A stretch of 64,000 nucleotides of DNA from Siphonodentalium dalli (taxonomy: Eukaryota > Mollusca > Scaphopoda > Gadilida > Siphonodentaliidae). Positions 21,234 through 31,984 of this stretch are shown here, one piece after another. A program made the position numbers and the translations under genes. Position 1 is the stretch's first letter. The number at the start of each line of letters is the position of its first letter. Location of the stretch: assembly GCA_032622095.1 (NCBI GenBank), contig CP136063.1:9713814-9777813 (forward strand), given 5' to 3'. The notes under the pieces are model-generated. The model saw only the letters and a list, made by a program, of their open reading frames with translations, was not told the DNA's origin and did no database searches.

Positions 21234-21653
21234 TGACCAGTGTTTTATTGCATGTGATTTACTCTCTCCGTTTTTGGATAGACGCGCTATTTAAGTCTGA
21301 CCACGTTTTGACCATTAACTCCTTGATTTTCATTGTAATTGAATGCCAATTAATCACTTAAGTTTACAATGTGAGGGGTTTACAGCTAAATATTTACCAT
21401 ATGCTCTTTATTCAGTTTGCATGTGAATAGCTATATTACGCCCTTGTGAAAATGTGGAATATCAAACGGAAAGTGTGTATGTCTTTAATTTGAGTGTGAC
21501 AAACTGATTTAATTAACACGTAGCATACCTCCAATCGTATGAGAGTAATTCCCTTGCAGTAAATAACATTTATTTAACCATGTGCACTACTGTTTATATT
21601 TTTGGTGCATACATGTTAGAAAGAGAGAGAGAGAGTGAGAGCACTTTACCCGC
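21234..21653 (+). other. Spacer between LINE ORF1 and ORF2
   Basis: About 420 bp without a supported frame. An (AG)n run lies at about 21,621-21,635. ORF2 may begin at an ATG near 21,654 or slightly downstream. Confidence 0.5.
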
Positions 21654-22673
21654 TTGAAAACGGTACACCACGTATACATGCATATATATATTTACTTACT
21701 AAGAGGAATTTCATCTCGGCTACCAGCTCACATGACCTTTAAATTGCTTATCAATATGAATTCACCGGGACGTCACGAGAAAGGCATTTTAAAAACGTTA
21801 CGGTACACTAGTTGGAACGTTCAAGGTCTTCGTCATAAATTGAACGATCATGAATTTAAAAGTGTACTGAATACTAATGATTTCATTACATTGGTGGAGA
21901 CGTGGCATCACTCAGAAAGTGATATTGATATCCCGGGATACGAGTGCATACACATGCACCGTACAGGGGGGAGGAGGCAGAAAGGAGGTATAGCATTTTA
22001 TTACCGTTCTGAATTGAAGATATTTTTCAAAACATTATTCGTCATCAAGGACATTGCTATCTGCGTTGAATTTCACAGAGAGCTAATGAATTCACAAACA
22101 TCTGTTGTTTTTATGTCTGCCTATATACCACCTTCTAATTCAACTTTTTGGAATGGCCAAAACCGAGACCAGGATGTCTTTGCAACTGCAGAAACGGCGT
22201 TGTCGAAGTATAAGGATAACACGACCATTATTCTTGGAGGCGATCTCAATGCTCGAACGGGCACGCTTCCGGATCATATTACTGATGATGATACAAGGCA
22301 CGTGCCATTGCCAAGTAAATTATACTCCCGACACTACAAGTTTACGTAATAGCATGGACGTAAAAGCAAAATCATTTGGTCGACAATTACTTCATTTATG
22401 TCATAGCGCTGGCCTTCGAACAGCAAATGGCAGGTGCCCAGGTGATCGCCCCGGGCAATTCACTAGCTATCAGTATAACGGTTCCAGTGTTGTTGATTAT
22501 GTGATTGTGTCTGAACCGTTTCTTTCGTCTGTAAACTATTTTTGTGTTAAACTTCCAACTGAATATTCTGATCACTGCCAACTGATCACACATTTTAAAG
22601 TTAATGACAGCTCGCTCCCCAAATCCGAAATAAAAATACAACAATAAAACACGCCGGTTCATATTGGAATGAT
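21654..22673 (+). pseudogene. LINE ORF2, AP-endonuclease-like domain
   Basis: The endonuclease/exonuclease/phosphatase fold is readable: SWNVQGLRHKL near the start, ETWHH with the metal-binding Glu, GGDLNARTG, then SVVDYVIVS and YSDHCQL with the catalytic Asp-His. In living LINEs this enzyme nicks target DNA to prime reverse transcription. A frameshift near 22,320-22,345 separates GGDLNARTG from the C-terminal half. The domain ends at the DNA transposon, which inserted in the YWND region of the connector. Confidence 0.85.
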
Positions 22674-22726
22674 CACGCTGGTCATCCGTGTAACGAGGAC
22701 CCGGTTAAGTAACGACGGACGCGACT
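22674..22726 (+). repeat. Left TIR of the nested DNA transposon
   Basis: Matches the reverse complement of 26,417-26,469 with about one mismatch (GGTTAAG versus GGATAAG). Confidence 0.85.
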
Positions 22727-23109
22727 AATCCTTCATGCTTTCCACGAGCGATGAGTTCAGGTAGGTACACACATATCGTTATTATAATACCTTGTCGGTT
22801 TCAGCTGACGATTTTGTTGTATTATTATCGTTAACAATAGTTGGTTCTCCAATTACAACTTGTTATGTCATGCTGGATTATATATTTTAGCATCATATGT
22901 GACACTAAACTATGAGGTTTCGATTTATCGAAGAAAATGTGTTCAAATAACTAATGAAAATTCAGATATACGAAACCTCCTCCCTAATACATGTTGACGT
23001 GCCGGATGATGTGTGTACCGTTCACATATATAACATACCGTAGAAATTTCAGGATTGCTATAGATGCAAGTAAAATGGACTTTTATTCGCGTTTCCAGTA
23101 ACTTTTGTA

Positions 23110-23177
23110 GTAACGAGGACCCGTTGAATTTTATGTGTGAAAGTGACTGGACGCGAAAATATGTAACGACGGACGCG
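23110..23177 (+). repeat. Left subterminal repeat pair
   Basis: GTAACGAGGACCCG at 23,110-23,123 and GTAACGACGGACGCG at 23,163-23,177 repeat the two core motifs of the TIR, ~40 bp apart instead of ~10. These may be transposase-binding sites. Confidence 0.6.
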
Positions 23178-23623
23178 TTTTTTTTTCTTTCTCAGAAATA
23201 TTTACCTTCACATGATCTGTCATGGGCATATATGGTCATGTTTGAAAAAACAATAAATGTAAAATATTTAGGATATGTCCAATTAATAATCAGATGATTT
23301 TTTTTTTAAACATAATGGGAAATATACTATAACACACCGGGCGTGTCCATATCGTCTCCGTTGGGGCGGGTGATGCATGTCGACCTGGATTTTTCCAACT
23401 GTATCCCCTTAAACCAAACCAAACACTCCTAAAAGTTCTCACAATTACATTTGCACCCCCCATTAATAAACAATAGCCATGAATGAGACGGTGCGTCTTG
23501 TTATTTATAAATTCCTATTTTTCATTTTCAGACGGAGAAATATTGAAGGCAAATTCCTGGAAGTCGATGACAATCTAGCTTCCCCATTGCTCCCGCCTTC
23601 TGCGTGGTGCTGGTAACCAGCAG

Positions 23624-24075
23624 TGCCACGAATGTGGGAAGAAATATAAAAACCTGCAATCATCACGGCAACATTAACTTTCTCATATAAAAGACAAGCC
23701 AATGTCGTCGAGTGATGAATTAAAGGCTCACATATCTGGCCACCACCATTATGTTCTCTGGGAGAAGTGTGGTTTGATGTTATCCAGTCCATCCGTGTTC
23801 AGACAACATTAAAAAATACACAACGAAGCATTAAAACAATGTTCACCGTTTGATTTATGTGGAAAGACATTTTTCAAACCAAATCTCTTCCAGTCACACG
23901 TGAACCGGCATACAAAAAGCTATCCACATATTTGCAGAGGGTGCAACAAAACCTTTAGTTCAAAGGACATCAGAAATCGACACAGCAAGATTTGCATCGA
24001 GGAAGCCACACACACATGTACTACATGCACTATGTCATTCGTGGATTCGAGTGGACTCCGCAAGCACGAAGCAAC
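23624..24075 (+). pseudogene. C2H2 zinc-finger array remnant inside the nested transposon
   Basis: Reading along the plus strand shows successive Cys2-His2 units. They are CHECGKKYKNLQ...H, CGLMLSSPSVFRQH followed by a stop, LCGKTFFKPNLFQSHVNRH, ICRGCNKTFSSKDIRNRH and CTTCTMSFVDSSGLRKHEATVH. At least five fingers are recognisable, with one stop (near 23,811) and some lost ligands. The open part is at 23,900-24,262. It may be a captured host gene or part of a transposon-encoded DNA-binding protein. The frame runs out into a repeat that is antisense to the minus-strand frame. Confidence 0.6.
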
Positions 24076-25345
24076 AGTTCATGTTCATGTGTATTCCCTG
24101 GGACTGAACTTGTGCCACTGGTTGGCCAGTGACAGGTGCAGGTGGCTTGTACCCATGAGTATTCATGTGTATTCCCTTGGACTGAACCTGTGTTACTGGT
24201 TGGCCAGCGACAGGGTCAGGTGGCCTGTAGTGGGGAGGTGTCACGGCCGGTACTGTTACTGACTGTTGGACAACGCGAGTGGCATGTGCGGCCCCTCTGT
24301 GTATCCCCAGCTCACTTGTAGTACCGTCATTTGTGATAGGCTTACTGTGTTGTCCTGTCCCACCGGTTCGGTCGGTCTCACAGTTGGGCATTTCCGTCAA
24401 GTGGTGGTCATCGTCAATTGATGGACATCCTTGCCCCCATGTCAACTGACTGTTATCGTCTCTGACATTATAGTTACCCTGGTCTGGCATCTGTCCGTGG
24501 CTAATGGTCCTATGGTAGCCACCATCGCTCGATCTTGGTTTGTTTAATTGCATTAAATCTCTAAACAACCCAGATCGCTGTTCAAGGTAAGCCAATTGAC
24601 TGTCCAGATTAGCCGTGGTGTGATGGTAGTTACTATCATCACGTGATAAGCCGACTGGTCCTCCTGTCCATTGGTGGTTATCATCACTACCGTGGTAATT
24701 ACTATTTGGCGGCTCATATTCTCGTGGGCTTTGGTCTCCCTCTGGAAACCCTTCCCTATAATGGTCACCCGCATTAGCCCTTGGTTTGTTTAATCTGCTT
24801 AAACTCTCCAACAACCCAAATCGTTGTTCCAGTTCTGCCACGTTATTATTCATTTTATTTGCCGAGCGACGGTCATCGTCACTGGCCCTATGTTTATTAT
24901 TTGAGTGGCTGTAGTCATATTTTGTCGTTTGGGTTTCCGATGCGTATTGGCCGTGGTCATAATTAGAAAAGGCCTGTCCCGAGTAATGATCATCATTACT
25001 CACAACCGGTCTGAGGTATGGCCATAGGACCCTGTGCCTATCCAGTGAGTCATTCCGGGGTTTTATATAAGGATCTTTTGGTTGTACCCCCCTCTCATCA
25101 CCCCTGGTCTTTCGCACTTCAGCAATAAATTTTACTCTTTCCTGAGCATATATGGACAAGTCATTTGTCCTAGTTGAGGGGATGGCCGATACATCTTTGC
25201 CGGGGATGGCTGACTGGATGTCACCATGTGATATAGGGGCCTCCGAATTTTCTTCATCGCTACCGACTTCCAGTTTTGATAAAAAAGTTTGCCCCGGGAG
25301 AGGTGTGTATACCTGTCGTCGGACTGTGAGCTATTACTGCCCACT
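24035..25345 (-). CDS. Low-complexity hydrophilic protein with an internal duplication (unknown)
   Basis: The longest frame starts at Met 25,159 (374 codons), but the same frame is open upstream to about 25,340 and includes SKLEVGSDEENSE. The protein is polar and His/Asn/Asp-rich. It contains two ~80-residue imperfect repeats, one with LEQRFGLLESLSRLNKPR and DDNHQWTGG, the other with LEQRSGLFRDLMQLNKPR and DDNSQLTWG. The C-terminal part has two PVTGQPVAQVQS-type repeats. A second candidate exon on the same strand begins near 25,479 with MAEYKEFPPPNID and stops after ~25 codons. No family is recognised. It may be the transposon's own gene or captured DNA. Confidence 0.4.
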
Positions 25346-25479
25346 CCCGACTTCTCTGGATTGTAGCGTTTATTTATCAGGTCCTCCGGATGAACGATAT
25401 TGCTATCCGGGTGTCATGGCATAACCCGATTTAACAGTTGGGTCTATGTTCGGTGGAGGGAATTCTTTATACTCTGCCA

Positions 25480-26000
25480 TTCTGTTTTCTGGACTTGATA
25501 GTCAATACAATTTTTTTAATTCACGACCCTGTGTTTGGTAGCGAAAGAATATGTCGTTATCCTTCAAATTACTTGCATTAGTTCATGTCGGCACACATTA
25601 TATAAGGCCTGAAATGTTCAACAACAAATTTACTGTTTCAGTATCACAACATGCCTGCTGGCATGGGTTAGTGATCTCCACACACGTGTAATTTGCATTA
25701 GGGTCCCATATTAGCTTGAGTGATATTATCTCGCCGACGGCTAGGGTCCTAAATCCACCGAACCACGTGCCTATCGATAGCAAACATTCATATACACCCT
25801 TAGTTGTGCAAAGAGAAACAGAGTAATGGCGAGAGGAATCTTAAGCACTCAAGTCTCCTGACAACGTTTCGTCTGTTTTAAATTTGCTGTGAAACAGATG
25901 GTTAACAATGCGACAAATAATGGTAAAACACATAAACATGTGATTCCTGATACATTCAAAACATTCATGTTTCTAAATAAATTGTTTGTCGGAATATTCG
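25480..26000. other. Non-coding interior of the nested transposon
   Basis: No supported frame; AT-rich. Confidence 0.4.
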
Positions 26001-26031
26001 CGTCCGCGGTTAATCAATGTGATTTCTGAAG

Positions 26032-26067
26032 CGCGTCCAACGTTACATGATAACGGGTCCTCGTTAC
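26032..26067 (-). repeat. Right subterminal repeat pair
   Basis: CGCGTCCAACGTTAC (26,032-26,046) and CGGGTCCTCGTTAC (26,053-26,067) are inverted copies of the left subterminal motifs, with the short spacing of the TIR itself. Confidence 0.6.
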
Positions 26068-26416
26068 TCGTTGATAATGCTAACTATTCGAATTGCTGGA
26101 AACTGGTTGCTTGGCGGTGGTTGTGTTGCTTATATTTCAATGACAGGGATCCCGACGGTACCTCAACGTCATGAATTGTTCAGATTTGCACGTGATAACA
26201 TAATTTTATGGGTCAATTTGCGTGCAATTTCATGGTTTTGCAACAACTTTCCTCTTTATACATTAATTGTGGACACGTTGACATCAATTTAGCACATACC
26301 GATTTAGACTAATATTGTCCCAAAACACTACGCACACTAAAACATAGGTAGATTAATTTTAAAGGCCTTTACTCAACGTTTTTCATGACCAGCCCGAGAC
26401 AATTTCTTCACACGGA

Positions 26417-26469
26417 AGTCGCGTCCGTCGTTACTTATCCGGGTCCTCGTTACACGGATGACCAGCGTG
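26417..26469 (-). repeat. Right TIR of the nested DNA transposon
   Basis: Ends ...CCAGCGTG at 26,469, followed by ATGAT and then LINE coding sequence (RSRRKAIDYLTG). Confidence 0.85.
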
Positions 26470-28577
26470 ATGATAGGAGTCGACGAAAAGCAATCGACTA
26501 TTTGACCGGCCAAGCTTTCAACGATAAATTGGGGAATTATAGAATACAATTATATTCTAATGATCAATCAGGTGTATCCCGAGCAGCAACGATTTCACGG
26601 AAATATTAAATAGTGTTAATATGCACGCTTGCAAGCGGAAGTATGACAACCGAAAATCACAACCGCGTAAGAGGAAATGGCTTGATAATAGATGCAAGGA
26701 ATTAAAGCAGAGTCTAGATGGAACAATCCGTGAAATGAAGAATAATCCATTCGATGCCACTTTAAGACTAAAATATCATACTATGAAAAAAGCATATACG
26801 CAAGAAATAAAAAAGAAGAGGAAATTTTTGTATACAGACGTTCATGCCAGTTTAGAACAAATGGAAAGTGATGATCCCAAGAAATATTGGAATGTTATAG
26901 CCCAACTACGACAAAAACCCCGTTCTGATAATAGGCTCGACCCTGATAAGTCTGTGGATTTTTTCAAACAACTCTTTTGTCCGTCCAATTCAGATAACCG
27001 AATAGACATTGAGTCCACTTCTGATGGATTTTCAGAGACACCAATAAACAACGAGCATATATCTGCCGAAGAGGTTATAACTGCTGCACGTACTCTAAAA
27101 AATGGCAAAGCTGTAGGCCCAGATCAAATCTGCAACGAACTGATTAAGCTTACGTTAATTACTATGCCAATAATGCTCGACGATATAGGCCTACACTTAA
27201 ATTTTTTAATATGATTCTACAGTCCGGTCACTATCCGACAGAATGGAGTAGGTCTGTATTACATTTATTGTACAAGAAAGGTGATAATACTGATCCTAAT
27301 AACTATCGTGCAATTGCCTTAAGCTCATCCCTTGGAAAGCTGTTCAATAAAATAATAAATCGCCGTCTGACCGCTTTTCTGTAGGCAAACTGCAGCATAA
27401 GCGACAACCAATTTGGGTTCAGTAAAGGTAAAAGTACAATAGACAGCGCGTTTGTTCTTCATTCAGTGATACAAAAATACAAAAACGAAGGCAAACATGT
27501 ATACTGTGCATTCGTTGACTTTCGCAAAGCATTTGATACCGTTAATAGAATTTTTTTTTCTTCATAAAATTGCATCGATAGGAATAACTGGACGCTTACA
27601 TACATTTTGAAATCATTGTATGCTTCAAGTTATTATTCTGTGAAAACGTCCAAAGGATTGGGGCCTCCGTGTTTGTCAACAATTGGTGTACGCCAAGGGT
27701 ATATACTGTCACCTACGTTATTTAAAATATTTATAGATGATGTTGGAAAACTTTTCAATGATACATGCTGCCCTGTGAAAATTGGCAATTGCCAGGTAAA
27801 TCATTTGTTATTTGCAGACGATCTTGTTTTATTATTTGATAGTCCGGCTGGGTTACAGCTTTGTTTAGATAAACTAAACGAATACACGCAGACTAATTAT
27901 CTCAAAATCAATGAGGACAAAACTAAATGCGTAATATTTCGATCAAGACATCGTTCTATTAATCCAAAATTTTACATTGAGAAAACTAAACTTGAAATTG
28001 TGAAGGAATACACTTATCTTGGAATAAATTTTACCAGTAATGGAACATTTACAAAAGCTATATGTAATATGAGCGCTAAAGCTCGCAAAGCCTTATTTGC
28101 ATTAAGAAGCGCATGCAACGATAAAGCACCACTCCCTTTGCGCACATATATAAAACTTTACGATAAACTCATCAAACCAATTATCCTGTATGGCAGTGAA
28201 CTATGGGGCGTTGAAATAACACCGTTAAATCACGAACGTATGCCATGTGAAAAGCTTCAGGTTAAATTTTGTAAACAAATACTACATGCAGACACGAAAA
28301 CCCCCATGTAGATGTAGAGAAAAGAATATATCTATTTTATAAACCTTGCTCCATAGAAGATGAATTTCATTTTCTGATGGACTGCTCGTTTTATGCGAGC
28401 CTTAGAAATTATTTATTATCGATGATTAGTTCTGTACACCACCATTTTGATAAACTTTGCCCACTAGAGAAATTTAAAGTGATTATGACCAACGATTGTC
28501 CTGAAATTTGTGCAAATGTATGTAATCTGACCCGGAGGTTCTTTGAATTGAGATTTGATTATTGCATTAACACCTAA
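26470..28577 (+). pseudogene. LINE ORF2, connector, reverse transcriptase and C-terminal Cys/His segment
   Basis: After the nested transposon the connector reads RSRRKAIDYLTG and then a basic region (26,621 on). RT landmarks follow in order: NGKAVGPDQI (about 27,105), LLYKKGDNTDPNNYRAIAL, FVDFRKAFDTVNR (motif A, about 27,510), GVRQGYILSPTLF (motif B) and LLFADDLVLL (motif C, FADD at 27,811-27,822). Lesions are frame changes near 26,600 and 27,190, a TAG at 27,382-27,384 and a T9 run at 27,551-27,559 that breaks the frame after motif A. The 3' part (28,318-28,577) has the IEDEFHFLMDCSFY pattern seen at CR1/Jockey-group C-termini. The copy is inactive. Confidence 0.88.
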
Positions 28578-28906
28578 TTGGCTGACGGTTATTGGATACC
28601 AATGGCCTCTGATAATAACTGTGATATTGTATTTACAGTCGTAGCACAACTGTAAGTAATCAAACAAGCATTCCGTGGTAGATTTATCATTATTATTTGT
28701 ATTATTATTTGAATGCTATAGTACTTCTTTTCGTCATGATTTCTATTTTGATTGTTTATTCATTATGTATTCTCAGCAACCTGTCCTTATATCTGGATGT
28801 TCTTGCTAATAAATTCTATTCTATTCTATTATTCTATTCTTTTCTATTCTATTTTATTCTATTCTATAGTAGAAACAGCCAATCAGCGCTCAGTATTATA
28901 ATCGAG
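28578..28906 (+). other. LINE 3' UTR, (ATTCT)n tail and spacer
   Basis: After the stop at 28,577 a ~230-bp UTR leads to AATAAATTCTATTCT and a pentanucleotide run (28,815-28,866), the usual type of 3' end for CR1/L2-group LINEs. Only 40 bp separate it from the inner edge of the right inverted repeat at 28,907. Confidence 0.75.
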
Positions 28907-29515
28907 GTCAGGTCATAATGAATATTAAAATGAGGAGATGCTGAATGGTAAACAAAAAATGGGGGACAACAAATCTGAATTATCGACAGATTTCGCCTCT
29001 ATAAATTTTGTTTACTGATGATGTGTTGATTTGTATAAGTAAATAAATTATTAGCCGACACGAAATCACTGAGCGATAGATGTTTAGTTGTTCGTTTGAC
29101 CGATTTTTAATTATAGTAAGCTGTATGGGGGTATTTTGAGGAACATATCGTCCATTGTTGTTTGAGCCGGATCAAACCGAAAATTTACGCTCTCCGGAGA
29201 CAATATTCGGTGGCAAAAAAATTATCAAATGCTATGGATATAAATGGTTCTGATGGGAGCTTGTTGCATTGATTGAAAGATGAATCCATCGCCGATACAC
29301 CCGTGGCTATATCGTTAGTATAATAGTATTACTGGGGTGAATGGGCTAAATTTGTCCGATTGCCGAGCGATGGTAAAAGGTGAATTTCCACAGTTCCCTT
29401 TGTCTCTATATTACTACCATTAACGTGAAGCAGGCGCATATATAGAAGCGGCGTATATGGGCAGCGCAGGGGGGGGGGGGGGGGCGGGCAGCGGAGCGCG
29501 GTACAGACCCCTGTG
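28907..29515 (-). repeat. Right terminal inverted repeat of the 24-kb element
   Basis: 609 bp, reverse complement of 5405-5994, ending CCCCTGTG. A run of ~15 G lies at about 29,469-29,484. Directly followed by the TTTTATAA duplication (29,516-29,523). Confidence 0.9.
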
Positions 29516-29589
29516 TTTTATAACCATGGTTACTGACTGTCTATGCATACACAGGTTGACATCCACCCAGAAGAGTTGGGGAATAATAT

Positions 29590-30255
29590 TCCAGCTGCTG
29601 CGATGTTATGTGGAAACATATGCTCTGTAGTATGTGAGGGTAAGGTATTACATCAAATACGTCATTTCATTTCAAGTAATTTTGACTGCACGTTGCTTGG
29701 GCACTGCCATGGAGTGGAAACATGCTCTGTAGTATGTCAGGTAAGTTATTACATCAAATACGTCATTTCATTTCAACTAATTTTGACTGCACGTTGCTTG
29801 GGCACTGCCATGGAGTGGAAACATGCTCTGTAGTATGTCAGGTGAGTTATTACATCAAATACGTCATTTCATTTCAACTAATTTTGACTGCACGTTGCGT
29901 GGCGCTTGCGCACTGCCATGGAGTGGAAACATGCTCTGTAGAATGTCAGGTAGGTTATTACATCAAATACGTCATTTCATTTCAACTAATTTTGACTGCA
30001 CGTTGCTTGGGCACTGTCATGGAGTGGAAACATGCTCTGTAGTATGTCAGGTGAGTTATTACATCAAATACGTCATTTCATTTCAACTAATTTTGACTGC
30101 ACGTTGCGTGGCGCTTGCGCACTGCCATGGAGTGGAAACATGCTCTGTAGAATGTCAGGTAAGTTATTACATCAAATACGTCATTTCATTTCAACTAATT
30201 TTGACTGCACGTTGCTTCAACTTGCTTGGGCACTGCCATGGAGTGGAAACATGAT
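29590..30255 (+). repeat. Tandem array, 101-bp unit with 108-bp variants, ~7 copies
   Basis: GAGTGGAAACATG recurs at about 29,607 (diverged), 29,714, 29,815, 29,923, 30,024, 30,132 and 30,243. Spacings are 101, 108, 101, 108 and 111 bp. The 108-bp form carries an extra GTGGCGCTTGC-like insert. Each unit contains GTCAGGTRAGT, a perfect-looking 5' splice-site motif. Open frames of 93-143 codons arise because the unit length is not a multiple of three and stops are rare; they are not evidence of a gene. Confidence 0.9.
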
Positions 30256-30259
30256 TAGT

Positions 30260-31984
30260 TTGTTCTTGTATACAATGAACAATAACATGTTAGAGAAGGG
30301 TGTACCCAAATGACACCATAAGACTGAAAATCTATTTTCATAACCCTCCACTGATATATATTCCATTTAATCATATGGGGTATAAATTATATAATGGGTA
30401 TAATATTAGTTCAGTTGATGACACTTAATTTGTTCCAAGCCAGTGAATTATATCATGAATATCAAACAAATAAACATACTCATTTGACAGCAGGTTGGTT
30501 TACTATTTCATCAAATTCAAGTTCCACCGGGCCAATTCTCAGAATGCCCAATATTGACTATTAATATGAACATAAGCTAGCTTAATTAACGAACCAAAGC
30601 TGACTAACATGGGTGCCCGTTTGGTGGGGTGGGGCAATTAACTGTTAGTGTGGTCATTCAACCAGTAAAACTGATGTTGTGATATGGCATAGCAGCTGAA
30701 ACGACGATAAACCTCTATCAACCGACCAACATGGATGTCCATGTGGCTTCAATCTCACATGATTGAATAATTTTACAACTGGTACTTCAAGTTCATAAAG
30801 TTAGAAATATTCTAAATGTGGCCATTTGTTGGTCTAGTTACAACATATTTTCCACTGAATACCAAAGTTAGGGGGGTCAATCCCAGAAACCCTCCCACCA
30901 ATTATGTGGTTCTAAACCCAGCTCATAAATCAACCCACAAGGTTAACAGTTCACATATATACGGTACATATGGGTAAATCTCATATTTCTGCCCCTATTT
31001 GAATCAAATATAAAACGAGAGGCCGATCACGATCGGCAGATGTTTAACCCATACCTTGGCGATAGCGATTAGATATAACTGATAATTGGTCAAAGATATG
31101 ATCACAGTAATACATATATCAGTACTTAAACATAAAATCAAAAGCTCATATTATATAATTTGTCTTAATAAGGGGTTAAAGTATTTGGGGTGGGGTGAGT
31201 CGTTTTAAATCTCATAACTCTGTCCCTATTCACACAAGGACCTCTCACTGTGAGATCCAATGGTTTAGCCATTAATCAATTTGACAGATAGGATAAATAA
31301 TTATCCAGCCAGCAGGTTGTGTATCTTTACCTTCATACAACCACCCCCTAGAGCTTTGTAACATATGTCATCACTCAATTAATAACAGATTTCGCTTGTA
31401 ATGACATCTATTAAAGGTACACTCATATAGTCTGGATATTGGATATTGATATCATTATATTACATGCAACTATTGCAATAAAATCTGCCTATTTTCAAAA
31501 CAGGACATCATACCTAATTAATGATATACAATTACACAAATTAGTGTCAATGACAATTTTTTTTTAATTAAATCATTTTGTTATTATTATAAAAGTTTTT
31601 AAATATTTTTTGCCTGTTAAATTGAGCGAGGAAATTCAAGATAAACATTTTTTTTAAAATTAAAATTTGGAATTAAAAATAAAGGGGTCATAACTCATTT
31701 AAAATAAATCGGATCAAACCCATATTCGAACTTGATCTGTATTTTGGGCTGACAATCTCACATATCAAATTTGTTGTCAATCAGACAAAAAAAATGTGTG
31801 AGTTTTGGCAGCATGCGTGAATTCTAAGTAATGAAAGTGTCAATGACAATGTAGCTCAACTTGGAAAGGGAATAATTTAATGTGTTACTGTCGATGGAGT
31901 TATTAGGAATGTGGAAAGTTGAATGACTAATACTAGTTTATCAACATGGAGATATATATTTATATATATATATATACATGTATA
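30260..31984. other. Intergenic DNA with diverged repeats, no gene
   Basis: AT-rich. Paired similar blocks 'aaatctcat...ctgccCctatt' occur near 30,975 and 31,207. A block at 31,680-31,800 (GGATCAAACCCATATTCGAAC...TGTATTTTGGG) recurs at 33,128-33,175, so this sequence brackets the 31,985-33,020 array. No RNA gene or exon recognised. Confidence 0.5.

Larger units (their letters stand above)
22674..26469. mobile_element. 3.8-kb DNA transposon nested in LINE ORF2, CAC-ended
   Basis: Ends are a ~53-bp inverted repeat starting CACGCTGGTCATCCGTGTAA (22,674-22,726 and 26,417-26,469). A 5-bp duplication ATGAT flanks it (22,669-22,673 and 26,470-26,474), and LINE coding resumes after it. GTAACGAGGACCCG and GTAACG(A)NGGACGCG motifs in the TIR recur inside at 23,110-23,177 and, inverted, at 26,032-26,067. 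CAC ends with 5-bp duplications occur in Transib-type transposons, and CAC ends also in CMC families. No transposase catalytic core is recognised, so family assignment stays open. Confidence 0.8.
5995..28866 (+). mobile_element. CR1-type LINE, interrupted and decayed
   Basis: The order is ORF1 with coiled-coil and SGNH hydrolase, then ORF2 with AP-like endonuclease, connector, reverse transcriptase, a C-terminal Cys/His segment, and an (ATTCT)n tail at 28,815-28,866. That layout is known from CR1-group non-LTR retrotransposons. Uninterrupted length would be about 5.7 kb. At least four frameshifts and one in-frame stop make this copy inactive. Two later insertions split it: an LTR array at 7,557-20,885 and a DNA transposon at 22,674-26,469. 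Confidence 0.85.
5405..29515. mobile_element. 24.1-kb TIR-bounded composite element enclosing a LINE
   Basis: Two ~600-bp inverted repeats start with CACAGGGG at the left and end with CCCCTGTG at the right. They are flanked by a perfect 8-bp duplication TTTTATAA (5397-5404 and 29516-29523); 9 bp is possible if one terminal base is ambiguous. An 8-9-bp duplication with long TIRs fits hAT, MULE/foldback or P-like families. No transposase is visible. The interior is almost entirely a CR1-type LINE, itself split by an LTR retrotransposon array and by a smaller DNA transposon. Either a LINE landed near the centre of a ~1.25-kb foldback element, or LINE plus TIRs move as one unit. The sequence proves the ends and the duplication, not the history. 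Confidence 0.8.

Noticed and set aside
22674-26469. Calling the nested transposon a ProtoRAG/Transib element
   Set aside because: Only the CAC start and 5-bp duplication agree. No RAG1-like or other transposase core was seen, and CAC ends also occur in CMC families.
29543-30313. Four overlapping plus-strand frames of 93-143 codons as a secreted repeat protein
   Set aside because: They are the same 101/108-bp unit read in shifting frames. The unit is not a multiple of three and each frame is equally open.
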